7,011 nt of DNA from Peptostreptococcaceae bacterium (GCA_016650135.1 JAENWH010000098.1:1-7011); one strand, 5' to 3'; numbered from the stretch's first letter, positions 1 to 7,011 are shown. Made by a program: numbers and translations. The notes: generated by a model from the letters alone, not told the origin.

Positions 1-29
1 AAAAGTAGTGAGAGAAGAACTCTCACTAC
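1..29 (-). terminator. Rho-independent terminator at left edge
   Basis: Positions 5-14 (GTAGTGAGAG) and 20-29 (CTCTCACTAC) are perfect reverse complements around a 5-nt loop, giving a 10-bp stem with no mismatch. Read on the minus strand, the stem is followed directly by TTTT (positions 4-1), and the tract may continue outside the window. On the plus strand the bases after the stem are ACAAGATAG, so the signal is oriented for leftward transcripts. It could end the glycosidase transcript, which would then have a 3' tail of about 190 nt. It could instead end a short transcript started at the promoter-like element at 82-89. Seen directly: stem, loop and T-run. Inferred: its function as a terminator. 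Confidence 0.75.
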
Positions 30-44
30 ACAAGATAGACTTCG

Positions 45-64
45 GTACAAAGAATCGTACAAAG
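45..64. repeat. 8-bp direct repeat, 12-bp period
   Basis: GTACAAAG occurs at 45-52 and again at 57-64, separated by AATC. On the minus strand this reads CTTTGTAC-GATT-CTTTGTAC. It lies between the promoter-like element at 82-89 and the terminator hairpin at 5-29, so it would fall inside any short transcript from that promoter. The 12-bp period is close to one helical turn, so a protein-binding site is possible, but two 8-mers in AT-rich DNA are weak evidence. Confidence 0.4.
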
Positions 65-81
65 CCTTCTTTCTGCTTGTG

Positions 82-89
82 CAAAGATA
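82..89 (-). promoter_or_regulatory. Bacteroidota sigma-70 -7 element, leftward
   Basis: The minus strand reads TATCTTTG from 89 to 82, an exact match to the Bacteroidota -7 consensus TAnnTTTG. The DNA just upstream on that strand (90-120) is almost pure A/T, as is common for such promoters. No clear -33 TTTG/TTG box is visible at the usual spacing, which lowers confidence. The transcript would start near position 76 and run towards the left edge, reaching the hairpin at 5-29 after about 50 nt. It could therefore be a leader of a gene outside the window or a small RNA. Seen: the motif. Known: the consensus for this phylum. Inferred: activity. Confidence 0.5.
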
Positions 90-218
90 AAAATTTTTTA
101 ATAAATTATTTGGAATTTAACACAGTATCTGATTAGTAACAATTGGTTTATGTGAAAATTAAACTTGTTATTAGGCGTTTTAATTATTGTTAACACATTT
201 AATTACAATATTTAACGC

Positions 219-2099
219 TCATTTTGCAATGAGGTTATCAAGGTTGTGATTCAAAATACCAAAATAAACTACGCCAAAATAATTAGCATTCCACCCTTGA
301 AGGCACATTCCTTTATTTTCCCCGGTGATGCTGTTTAGGTATTCATTCGGTGTAAAGTCCCCACTAAGATCGGCTTTACAGACATTTTTAATCAACCGAA
401 AAGCACTCTTTTCCTTACCTACTTTTATCCTTGCCCAGGCGTCCATAAAATTTAAATGAGGCCAAACTCCTCCATTGTGGTAATTGCCAGGAGCACTGAA
501 GCCTTTTCCTTTTGGATAATAGGGAAATGTTTCGGCCACACCGTAAGGGGTGGTGTTGTGTAACTCTATGGTTTTTATGACCCTCTCGGAACGTTCCTTA
601 TTGACTATACCAAAAAACACGCCTACCATTTGGTCTTCTAAAATCTTATCGCATTTTCGCTTGTCTTTCCAAAGTTGCACATAGTTTTTCCCATTCCACA
701 TACCTCCTTGGTCGACAGGGGCATTTACAACCCTTATGCCTTTTGAATATGCTGTTTTAAAACGGCTTATATCTGATCCCATACCGGCTCTTTTTGCAAA
801 ATCGACAGTTTGCCTAAGCGCTGCCAAATATAAAAAAGCGGTGTATGGCGAATAGGTGCGGCCATCAACCCCGGGGACGTCTTTCCAGTCGCCCCAAAAT
901 GAGTGTTGCTTGGGAAGGCCGAAACCATCAATATCCCTAGAAACTAGCCAGTCCAATGCTCGTTCCAAATAAGGGAAAAGCTCTTTCCCAAATGCAATAT
1001 CGTTGTAATAATAAACATAACGCAGTGCGCGCAAAACAAAATATGCATTGATGTCCAAATCATCATTCCTTTCAATTAGCGGCAATATGGTTGTTGGGAT
1101 TTTGCCAGACAATTGTTGAAAAGACGCAGATTCTTCAATCATCTTCTTTTCTAGTACAGAGAACAAAACAAGGTGCATCCAGCTTGTCCAATAGCTATCA
1201 CGCTGATTCATTTCTGTGTATCCCATGGTGAGAACTTCGCCATTTTTTGTACATTTTGTGAGAACGATTGCGGGTATTATATTCCAGAGCATGTATTCAT
1301 CGATTTTCTTATCTCCGGATACCGGAATTTGACTTTTAAATTTATATGTGCAGCTTTTTAAATCGTCCCATTTGTCAAAGACATTATCAATCATCTCCTT
1401 ATGGGAATTAAAATAATTTGCGGATACCCACTCTTTATCAAAAACAGAAACGGCTATCCTGATTTTTTGTTTCTCCCCCTGTTTCAATTTTAAAGATATT
1501 TTTATCTCATGATTTAAAGGATCCCAGTAAGCAGGGTAATTTGAAGTAAAAGACAATTCACCAAAAGAAATATTACTTTCTTTCGTTTTTAAACAGCGAA
1601 TATGATTTGTCGGAATCAAGTCGGAAGGTTTACAGACGATAGCAATATCGTCACTATTTTTCGATTGATTTCTAAATTCAAACTCCATCTGAACAACAGG
1701 TAGAGAACTTACCTCAAGATTGTTCGTACCTATAGGAGCCCAAACGGTGGTTGAAAAAACAATTCCGTTATCGGGAGATATTTGATATTCTCCAGTAACC
1801 ATAGGGAAATTTCGATCTTGACTAACCATAACTTCGGAAAAAGGAATAAGACTACTGTCTCTTTGGATGAAAAATTCCAAACTCCCCATATCCTCTAAGT
1901 ATTTTCCTATCCGACCAGGATTTCGTAATACTTTCCCAAACATTCCTCCCTGCTGCGATATATTCGCACTAATTGCAAAATTAGCAACAGGGAAACCATC
2001 AATCCCTTCAGTTTGGATGTCCTCATTACGTACTTCCTGAAATTGTGAAAATGCATAAAAAAACATCAGACTAAATACCAGTGTATATATATACTTCAT
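219..2099 (-). CDS. Secreted six-hairpin ((alpha/alpha)6) glycosidase-like protein
   Basis: The 626-residue product starts with a signal peptide (KYIY, hydrophobic residues 6-17, likely cleavage near AFS/Q, residues 16-19). There is no lipobox, so it is probably periplasmic or released. Residues about 30-255 look like a beta-rich sugar-binding domain; about 260-620 look like an alpha/alpha barrel. Landmarks are RDSYWTSW (300-307), DDLDINAYF (346-354), FWGDWKD (401-407), GNYHNGGVWPHLN (538-550), NEYLNSITGEN (585-595) and QGWNANYF (601-608). GDWKD resembles the DWND acid motif of GH94 enzymes, making D407 a candidate general acid; E586 or E594 could be the base of an inverting hydrolase. The motifs also recall GDE_C, GH63 and GH37 proteins, so family and substrate stay open. 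No T9SS-type C-terminal domain is evident. It lies 266 nt after susD, beyond a terminator-like hairpin. ATG at 2099 is favoured because it gives a complete signal peptide; no Shine-Dalgarno is visible. That it is a gene is near certain; the glycosidase call is moderately sure. Confidence 0.85.
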   Translation of the reverse strand: MKYIYTLVFSLMFFYAFSQFQEVRNEDIQTEGIDGFPVANFAISANISQQGGMFGKVLRNPGRIGKYLEDMGSLEFFIQRDSSLIPFSEVMVSQDRNFPMVTGEYQISPDNGIVFSTTVWAPIGTNNLEVSSLPVVQMEFEFRNQSKNSDDIAIVCKPSDLIPTNHIRCLKTKESNISFGELSFTSNYPAYWDPLNHEIKISLKLKQGEKQKIRIAVSVFDKEWVSANYFNSHKEMIDNVFDKWDDLKSCTYKFKSQIPVSGDKKIDEYMLWNIIPAIVLTKCTKNGEVLTMGYTEMNQRDSYWTSWMHLVLFSVLEKKMIEESASFQQLSGKIPTTILPLIERNDDLDINAYFVLRALRYVYYYNDIAFGKELFPYLERALDWLVSRDIDGFGLPKQHSFWGDWKDVPGVDGRTYSPYTAFLYLAALRQTVDFAKRAGMGSDISRFKTAYSKGIRVVNAPVDQGGMWNGKNYVQLWKDKRKCDKILEDQMVGVFFGIVNKERSERVIKTIELHNTTPYGVAETFPYYPKGKGFSAPGNYHNGGVWPHLNFMDAWARIKVGKEKSAFRLIKNVCKADLSGDFTPNEYLNSITGENKGMCLQGWNANYFGVVYFGILNHNLDNLIAK

Positions 2100-2312
2100 T
2101 TTAAGAAAAAAAAGAGATTTATAAATGCTAACATGAACATTAGAGTTTAAATTAGACTTTTCTGAAAAATTATATATTTATTGTAAAATGCGCCTTTTCT
2201 CTTGTAGTGTTGAATTTTCCTTAAATAACCAATACCATTCGTGTCAAATTCGTCTTGTCTAAACAAAAAATACATCATAATGTCTATTAAAAAATTAAAC
2301 AGAGCCTAAAAT
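2100..2312. other. AT-rich 5' region of the glycosidase gene
   Basis: This non-coding stretch lies between the susD terminator and the glycosidase start. No reading frame or RNA gene is recognisable. The minus strand has no exact TAnnTTTG box; the nearest miss is TATTTTTTG (2272-2264), with one base too many between TA and TTTG, about 165 nt upstream of the start. An imperfect palindrome, AAAA-n-GCGC-n-TTTT, sits at 2185-2198, about 90 nt upstream of the start codon, and is the only GC-containing symmetric element here. The long leader fits either read-through from susD or a separate weak or regulated promoter. Confidence 0.4.
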
Positions 2313-2348
2313 AAAGAAGTAGCTTTCCCTAAAGATTGCTACTTCTTT
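2313..2348 (-). terminator. Rho-independent terminator or attenuating hairpin after susD
   Basis: AAAGAAGTAGC (2313-2323) and GCTACTTCTTT (2338-2348) form a perfect 11-bp stem around a 14-nt loop. On the minus strand the hairpin begins 17 nt after the susD stop codon, and its descending arm runs into CTTCTTTATTTTAGG, a T-rich but interrupted tail. This is the standard place and shape for an intrinsic terminator of the susC-susD transcript. Because the tail is not a clean T-run, partial read-through into the glycosidase gene is possible. Hairpins after susC/susD pairs can also act as 3' stabilisers that set different transcript levels within an operon. Confidence 0.75.
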
Positions 2349-2365
2349 TCTAAAAGATAATTTCG

Positions 2366-3886
2366 TTAATATCCAGGATTCTGAATTAGTTTATTGTTCT
2401 TCTGAAGTTCAAGTGTTGGTATCGGGAAAACCCCTTTGTATTTAGGTGTCTCTTCCTTTTTCTCCCACCAAGTTTCAGTAAAGAAAGTTCCAAAACGTAT
2501 CATATCTGTACGTCGATGGTCTTCAAAAACAAATTCTTTTTTCAGTGCATCCTCAATTAATGCCAAATCAATTACAACTGGTACAGGTAATCCTGCCCTA
2601 GCAAAAATTTGGTCTATAAAAGGATGAGCATTTCCCGGTTGACCTAATCTAACATAGCATTCTGCCTGCATCATGAGTACTTCAGCATAACGCATTACTA
2701 CTAAATCATGATCCCGTTCCCAACCCTCTCCATCTTTTTGCTCGTATTTACACCAATGAACACCTTCATAATCTTTGGCATCCATAATATCACCAATTTC
2801 TTCCGTAAAACTTAGTGGTTGTAATCCAGGCATATTGAGATCCCGATCAATTACTTCTCCTGTACGGATATCTATTTGATCTCCAATTAACATTGTTCTT
2901 CGCCGAATATCACCTTCTTCGAAAGAAGAATAAAGTCCAGGTTGAGCCACTATACTATTCCCTCCTCCGACAAAATTTCCAGTGGGAGAAAACGACCATT
3001 TTTGTTGATCATGAGTTACGGTCCAATTCAAGAAATTTCCTGTGGTACCCATTTTGTGATCATACGGAATTGCAAATATTATTTCCTTAGAATCCTGATT
3101 TTCTGTCTGGAAATTGATAAAATAATCAGACTCTAACTGCCCGGATATCTTACTACAAACATCCAAACAATCTTGCCATCGTTCCTCTCCATTAAAAACT
3201 TTTGAATTCAAATAAAGTCTTGCTAAAAGACAGTTTCCAGCATCTTTTGTCATTCTTCCATACCCTGTCTCCGGTAACATGTCGATTACATCTAGCAATT
3301 CTTCTTCAACAAATTCAAACACCTTCGAACGGGAAGTATTTGTAGGTAAACTTAAATCATTATAATCTGTTATAAGAGGAACATTTCCAAACCAGTCGAG
3401 CAAACGATAATAATAATACGCTCTAACAGCACGAAGTTCAGCAAATATATTTTCTTTCTCATTTCCAGCCAAAGAAGATTGCTCAACTTGGGAAATAACT
3501 GCATTAATTATTGAAATACCATTGTAACAGTATCTCCACGCCCCTGTTAGTATAACATTATCTGCATTCCACTGATGACTCTGCAATTGTATATAACGTC
3601 CTCCATCATACCAATCTGCACCACCATTACGGGCCGGTAATACAGCCTCATCGGAGCTAATAGCTGATAAAAAGTAAATGTATTCACTAAACGCGTATCC
3701 ATTTGCCCCATCAAAACTTCCTCCTCTCAAAGAAGCATAAGCACGCCCAACAATAGTTGCAATTTCTGTATCAGTAGTTCCATAATCGTTTGCATCAACT
3801 TTATCGTAAAGTGTTTCCGACAAATCTGTACAGGCCCAACAAAGAATAACAAGTAATCCTGTCGCAAGTATTAATTTTAATTTCAT
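2366..3886 (-). CDS. SusD/RagB-family outer-membrane glycan-binding lipoprotein
   Basis: The 506-residue product is the usual size for a SusD-like protein, the lid that binds glycan at the cell surface and delivers it to its SusC partner. It has a lipoprotein signal peptide with two candidate cysteines, C16 and C19. C19 (CWAC then TDLSE) is favoured because an acidic stretch follows it, as in surface-exposed Bacteroidota lipoproteins. Family marks are WRYCYNGI (117-124), the TPR-region helix ELRAVRAYYYYRLLDWFGNVPLI (split here: ELRAVRAYYYY at 150-160 and FGNVPLIT at 166-173), RYAEVLMMQAEC (399-410), FEDHRRTDMIRFG (454-466) and the C-terminal PIPTLELQKNNKL with QNPGY at the very end. The start ATG lies 29 nt after the susC stop in A/T-only-like DNA without a Shine-Dalgarno. 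Co-transcription with susC is very likely. The ligand cannot be deduced from the sequence. Confidence 0.97.
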   Translation of the reverse strand: MKLKLILATGLLVILCWACTDLSETLYDKVDANDYGTTDTEIATIVGRAYASLRGGSFDGANGYAFSEYIYFLSAISSDEAVLPARNGGADWYDGGRYIQLQSHQWNADNVILTGAWRYCYNGISIINAVISQVEQSSLAGNEKENIFAELRAVRAYYYYRLLDWFGNVPLITDYNDLSLPTNTSRSKVFEFVEEELLDVIDMLPETGYGRMTKDAGNCLLARLYLNSKVFNGEERWQDCLDVCSKISGQLESDYFINFQTENQDSKEIIFAIPYDHKMGTTGNFLNWTVTHDQQKWSFSPTGNFVGGGNSIVAQPGLYSSFEEGDIRRRTMLIGDQIDIRTGEVIDRDLNMPGLQPLSFTEEIGDIMDAKDYEGVHWCKYEQKDGEGWERDHDLVVMRYAEVLMMQAECYVRLGQPGNAHPFIDQIFARAGLPVPVVIDLALIEDALKKEFVFEDHRRTDMIRFGTFFTETWWEKKEETPKYKGVFPIPTLELQKNNKLIQNPGY

Positions 3887-3915
3887 GATTCTATTTTATA
3901 ATTTTACTTTATTAT

Positions 3916-6900
3916 CTAAAATGAAATATTTAAGCCAAAAGAGAAAGTCCGAGGCATTGGATAAATCTGCCCTTTATCAAGGCCTGGTTCGGAAATGCTA
4001 GAAATGCCAACCTCTGGATCAAGCCCACTGTATTTTGTTAAAACAAAAAGATTTTCTCCAGTCACATAAAAACGGATTTTATTTATTCCAGTCTTTTTTA
4101 GTAAATTTTCGGGTAATGTATAACCCAAGGTAGCACTTTGAAGACGAAAGAAAGAGGCATCTTCAAGCCAGAAACTTGAATAAACCGGCATGTTTTCACC
4201 TGTTATCCCGCTTTCAACGAAGGATCGTATGGCATTATAGTCCGGCATATGATTGTTATAGCCCATAGACATACCAGCTACATTCAGGACTTTCTGACCA
4301 AACATGCCATAACCTGAAAAATTTAAATCGAAATCACGATAAGAAAAATTGAATGCCAAGCCTGAGGTTAGCTTTGGTTGCGCATTACCAAGCACTTCTT
4401 CTTTCCCTTCGTTTGCCAAGATAAATTTCCCATTTTCATCAAGCCCCTCACAACGTGGCCCATAAAATGTTCCAATCGGATATCCTTCTGAAATAATCTG
4501 GCTAAAACGATTTGACATACCTAATACACCTTGTAACTCACCACTATAAACCCTGTCTGTTTGATATACCTGGTTTGACAACTTATCTATTTCTTGCTTG
4601 TTATGAGCTAATGTTAGATTAACATCCCAAGTAAAATCTCTTGTATTCAAAATATTCGCATTAAATGAAACTTCAACACCTTTATTTGTTAAATCACCTA
4701 CATTTGCCAATATTCTGGAATACAAATATGGTGGAGTTGGGACTTGATAAACATAAAGTAAATCGCTTGTTTTCTTAACATACCAATCAAGAGCAATATT
4801 TATTCGATCAAAAACAAATGCATCTAATCCTATATCAGTTTGGGCAGTAGACTCCCATTTAAGATCTGGGTTCGGATTTTGAGTAACTCCATATGATTGC
4901 TTCCAAACATCAGCTACATCATCATAATAAACACCTCCTCCGATACCCATCAACTGCATCGACTTATACTGTCCAATCCCTGCTTGATTGCCTGTTACGC
5001 CAAAGCCGGCACGAAGTTTTAAATTAGCCAACCAATCCTGAGTACTCTCCATAAACGATTCTTCCGAAACTCTCCATGCAGCTGATACAGAGGGAAAAGT
5101 TCCCCATTTATGATTATCCCCAAAACGGGAAGAACCATCACGACGAACAGTTGCAGTAAGCATATATCGATCCTTATAATTATAATTTGCACGAGCAAAG
5201 AAAGAAACCAGTTTTGCATTTTCTTTATAAGAACCAACATCTCCTATACGATAATCCTGCCCAGCTCCAAGGTTATTCCACCCAAAACTATCTGTGTCAA
5301 ATTCTCTCCTCTCAGCATTAAAACCTTCATTAGTATAATCAAGGAAAGAATAACCAGCCATAGCTCCAAAGCGATTCTTTTCATTAATTTGTTTATCATA
5401 ATTTAGAAACGTTTCTATTTGCTTATTGGTATAAGCATCTACACTTCTGCTGGCGTATCCTCCATCCGTTACTTTATATACATATGAAGGACGATAGTAA
5501 TATCCCTGCAGCGTATTATATTCGTATGATATGTTTGCTGTTGCTTTCAATCCCTGTATTATTTCTAACTGGGCTTTACTAAAGCCTAGTAAATGTTTAC
5601 GTGTGCCTTCCGAAGTACGTTCTGTGTGAGTCTCTACCGGGTTTGAAGATGTGAGTCGACCCCCTATTTCTTCAGTATATTCACCATTCTCATCTCTGAC
5701 AGGGGAAGTGGGATTCATATTATAAATAGTGCTATATATTCCATTATCAACATTATTTTTTTTATCTGCATTTGCCTGTAACCCAAATTCCAGCTTCAAT
5801 TTATCATTAAGTCCATATTGATACCCTGATAAAGTCGCATTTATACGCTCAAGATCACTAAACGTTATAATACCCTCATTTTTCAGATAATTAACAGATG
5901 CACGCATTCCATTATTATCTCCACCAGAAGAAAAGGAAATTGAATGAGAATGGGAAATTGCTATTTGCTGTATCTCTTTTTGCCAATCTGTATTAGCTCC
6001 ATAATCAACAGCATCAGTAAGATTAAAATTTTCCACATAATGTCGCCACTCATCTGCAGAAAGAACATCCAAATTATTGGCAGCTTTTCCAACAGCAAAA
6101 TAACCACTATATTCAATACGTTGCCCCTTTTTCTCCCGGCTGGTAGTTACGATAATTACACCATTAGCTCCGCGCGAGCCATAAATTGCAGTGGCAGAAG
6201 CATCTTTCAAAACATCCATTGAAAGAATTTCAGTGGGCTGGACGGTACTCAAATCCACACCCGAAACTCCGTCTACAACTATAAGCGGACTATTGCTGGC
6301 AGATAGAGAAGTTCCTCCACGCAAGCGTATTGTTGGAGCCGATGTTGGATCACCTCCGGTCTGAGAAACAGTTAAACCAGCAACTTTGCCCTGTAGCAAT
6401 TGTTCCGATGATGATATAACTCCTGTTCTAAAGTCTTTTGATAGAACTGAAGATATAGATCCTGTCAAGTCACTTTTTTTCATAGAACCATACCCAATTG
6501 CAACCACTTCTTCCAATCCAATTGTATTTTCTTCCATTTTAATATCAATATATTTTCTACCGTCTACAGACACTTCCTGTGTTTTCATTCCCATAAATGA
6601 GAACTGTAGAGTCGTGTTTTCAGGAACTTTGGATAGCGTATAATTTCCATCATTACCCGTAATGGTTCCTTGTGTTGTACCTTTTACCACCACGGAAACA
6701 CCGGGGATTGGACTTCCTGAGTAGTCAGTTACTTTACCAGACACGGATTTTTGCTGTTGCTGTTGAAAGTCATTCTTTGGCATCAGCATAATATTCTTAC
6801 CTTCCATTGCATAAACAATATTGGTATTATTGAATATACCAGAAAGAATGTCTGCAACTGATTTGTTTTCAGCAACAAGATCAACTTTGCTGGTAAGATC

Positions 6901-7011
6901 GATCTCGTTTTTATCATACACAAACAAATAATCAGTCTGACTTTCGATCGCTCGGATTACTTCAATTAGATATGCATTTTTCATTGCAATATTCACTTTT
7001 GCAACCTGTGA
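3916..7011 (-). CDS. SusC/RagA-family TonB-dependent transporter with STN domain (5' partial)
   Basis: This is the outer-membrane channel that imports glycan fragments using TonB energy, in complex with the SusD encoded next. It is cut by the right edge: the frame stays open through 7011 (1031 codons visible, upstream residues SQVAK), so the signal peptide and true start are missing. GTG at 6996-6994 is an internal valine codon of the STN domain. Counting from that GTG, the order is: STN domain to about residue 72 (ESQTDYLFVYDKNEIDL at 18-34), a Q-rich linker (78-82), a carboxypeptidase-regulatory-like domain (about 84-155; VSGKVTD, PIPGVSVVVKGT, GNDGNYTL), the SusC hallmark LEEVVAIGYGSMKKSDLTGS (161-180), the plug (LQGKVAGL 201-208, RLRGG 224-228, VVDGV 240-244, DASATAIYGSRGANGVIIVTT with its core at 265-285), then a barrel to the terminal NISF ending in phenylalanine. 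The STN domain suggests signalling to an anti-sigma/ECF sigma pair. No frameshift is seen. Confidence 0.97.
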   Translation of the reverse strand, partial: SQVAKVNIAMKNAYLIEVIRAIESQTDYLFVYDKNEIDLTSKVDLVAENKSVADILSGIFNNTNIVYAMEGKNIMLMPKNDFQQQQQKSVSGKVTDYSGSPIPGVSVVVKGTTQGTITGNDGNYTLSKVPENTTLQFSFMGMKTQEVSVDGRKYIDIKMEENTIGLEEVVAIGYGSMKKSDLTGSISSVLSKDFRTGVISSSEQLLQGKVAGLTVSQTGGDPTSAPTIRLRGGTSLSASNSPLIVVDGVSGVDLSTVQPTEILSMDVLKDASATAIYGSRGANGVIIVTTSREKKGQRIEYSGYFAVGKAANNLDVLSADEWRHYVENFNLTDAVDYGANTDWQKEIQQIAISHSHSISFSSGGDNNGMRASVNYLKNEGIITFSDLERINATLSGYQYGLNDKLKLEFGLQANADKKNNVDNGIYSTIYNMNPTSPVRDENGEYTEEIGGRLTSSNPVETHTERTSEGTRKHLLGFSKAQLEIIQGLKATANISYEYNTLQGYYYRPSYVYKVTDGGYASRSVDAYTNKQIETFLNYDKQINEKNRFGAMAGYSFLDYTNEGFNAERREFDTDSFGWNNLGAGQDYRIGDVGSYKENAKLVSFFARANYNYKDRYMLTATVRRDGSSRFGDNHKWGTFPSVSAAWRVSEESFMESTQDWLANLKLRAGFGVTGNQAGIGQYKSMQLMGIGGGVYYDDVADVWKQSYGVTQNPNPDLKWESTAQTDIGLDAFVFDRINIALDWYVKKTSDLLYVYQVPTPPYLYSRILANVGDLTNKGVEVSFNANILNTRDFTWDVNLTLAHNKQEIDKLSNQVYQTDRVYSGELQGVLGMSNRFSQIISEGYPIGTFYGPRCEGLDENGKFILANEGKEEVLGNAQPKLTSGLAFNFSYRDFDLNFSGYGMFGQKVLNVAGMSMGYNNHMPDYNAIRSFVESGITGENMPVYSSFWLEDASFFRLQSATLGYTLPENLLKKTGINKIRFYVTGENLFVLTKYSGLDPEVGISSISEPGLDKGQIYPMPRTFSFGLNISF
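6751..6765 (-). repeat. CAA/CAG hexamer repeat encoding a polyglutamine linker
   Basis: On the minus strand, CAACAGCAACAGCAA (two and a half copies of a 6-bp unit) encodes five glutamines between the STN domain and the regulatory-like domain of the SusC protein. It probably forms a flexible hinge. The repeat unit is a multiple of three, so slippage would change hinge length without breaking the frame. It is short, and may simply be low-complexity linker. Confidence 0.5.

Noticed and set aside
137..192. Inverted repeat TAACAAT (137-143) / ATTGTTA (186-192) as a terminator just after the glycosidase gene
   Set aside because: Only 7 bp, all but one pair A-T, with a 42-nt loop; too weak to act as an intrinsic terminator. 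The hairpin at 5-29 is far stronger.
1173..1361. Plus-strand 62-aa open frame with several cysteines
   Set aside because: Antisense to the catalytic-domain region of the glycosidase-like gene; the cysteines come from reverse-reading Thr/Ala/Gln-type codons and form no known motif.
2264..2272. TATTTTTTG on the minus strand as promoter for the glycosidase gene
   Set aside because: It has three bases between TA and TTTG instead of two, lies about 165 nt from the start codon, and has no convincing -33 box.
2436..3136. Plus-strand open frames of 63-65 aa within the susD gene
   Set aside because: Antisense shadows of the well-supported susD frame; two of them overlap one another in different frames, as expected by chance.
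5019..5406. Open frames of 73 aa (minus, 5019-5240) and 98 aa (plus, 5110-5406)
   Set aside because: Both lie wholly inside the susC barrel region in other frames, have low-complexity Ile/Leu-rich translations, and show no family motif. The susC frame explains this DNA.
5944..6643. Plus-strand open frames at 5944-6222 (92 aa) and 6386-6643 (85 aa)
   Set aside because: Antisense shadows of the conserved plug and the early barrel region of SusC; no recognisable protein features.
1..7011. CRISPR arrays, insertion sequences, tRNA/rRNA genes, phage or defence genes
   Set aside because: No regularly spaced repeats, transposase motifs, terminal inverted repeats, tRNA-like cloverleaf or rRNA sequence was seen on reading either strand.

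Overview
The window looks like part of a polysaccharide utilization locus (PUL) from the Bacteroidota. The evidence is a SusC-type TonB-dependent transporter immediately followed by a SusD-type surface lipoprotein, very AT-rich intergenic DNA, no recognisable Shine-Dalgarno sequences, and a TAnnTTTG-type promoter element. A Bacteroidales-like host is plausible, but the genus cannot be read from the sequence.

All three real genes lie on the minus strand, so the order of transcription runs from right to left. (1) A susC-like gene occupies 3916-7011 and is cut by the right edge; its reading frame is open to the last base. It keeps an N-terminal STN (secretin/TonB short N-terminal) domain, then a carboxypeptidase-regulatory-like domain, the plug and the beta-barrel. 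(2) A susD-like lipoprotein gene (2366-3886) follows after a 29-nt gap, and the two are almost certainly co-transcribed. (3) A strong hairpin (2313-2348) lies just past the susD stop. After a 266-nt spacer comes a gene for a secreted protein of 626 residues with the hallmarks of an (alpha/alpha)6 six-hairpin glycosidase (219-2099). (4) The left 218 nt hold no gene, but carry a perfect TATCTTTG element facing left, an 8-bp direct repeat, and a perfect 10-bp hairpin with a T-tract running off the left edge.

Inferred working model: SusD and SusC capture a glycan at the outer membrane and import it with TonB energy. The six-hairpin enzyme trims the glycan outside the cytoplasm, probably in the periplasm. 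The STN domain suggests that substrate binding is signalled to an anti-sigma/ECF sigma pair that would be encoded beyond the right edge. The sequence does not identify the glycan. This is a recognisable type of locus, not an obviously new system. The least explained parts are the exact family and substrate of the six-hairpin protein and the short promoter-to-terminator unit at the left edge.
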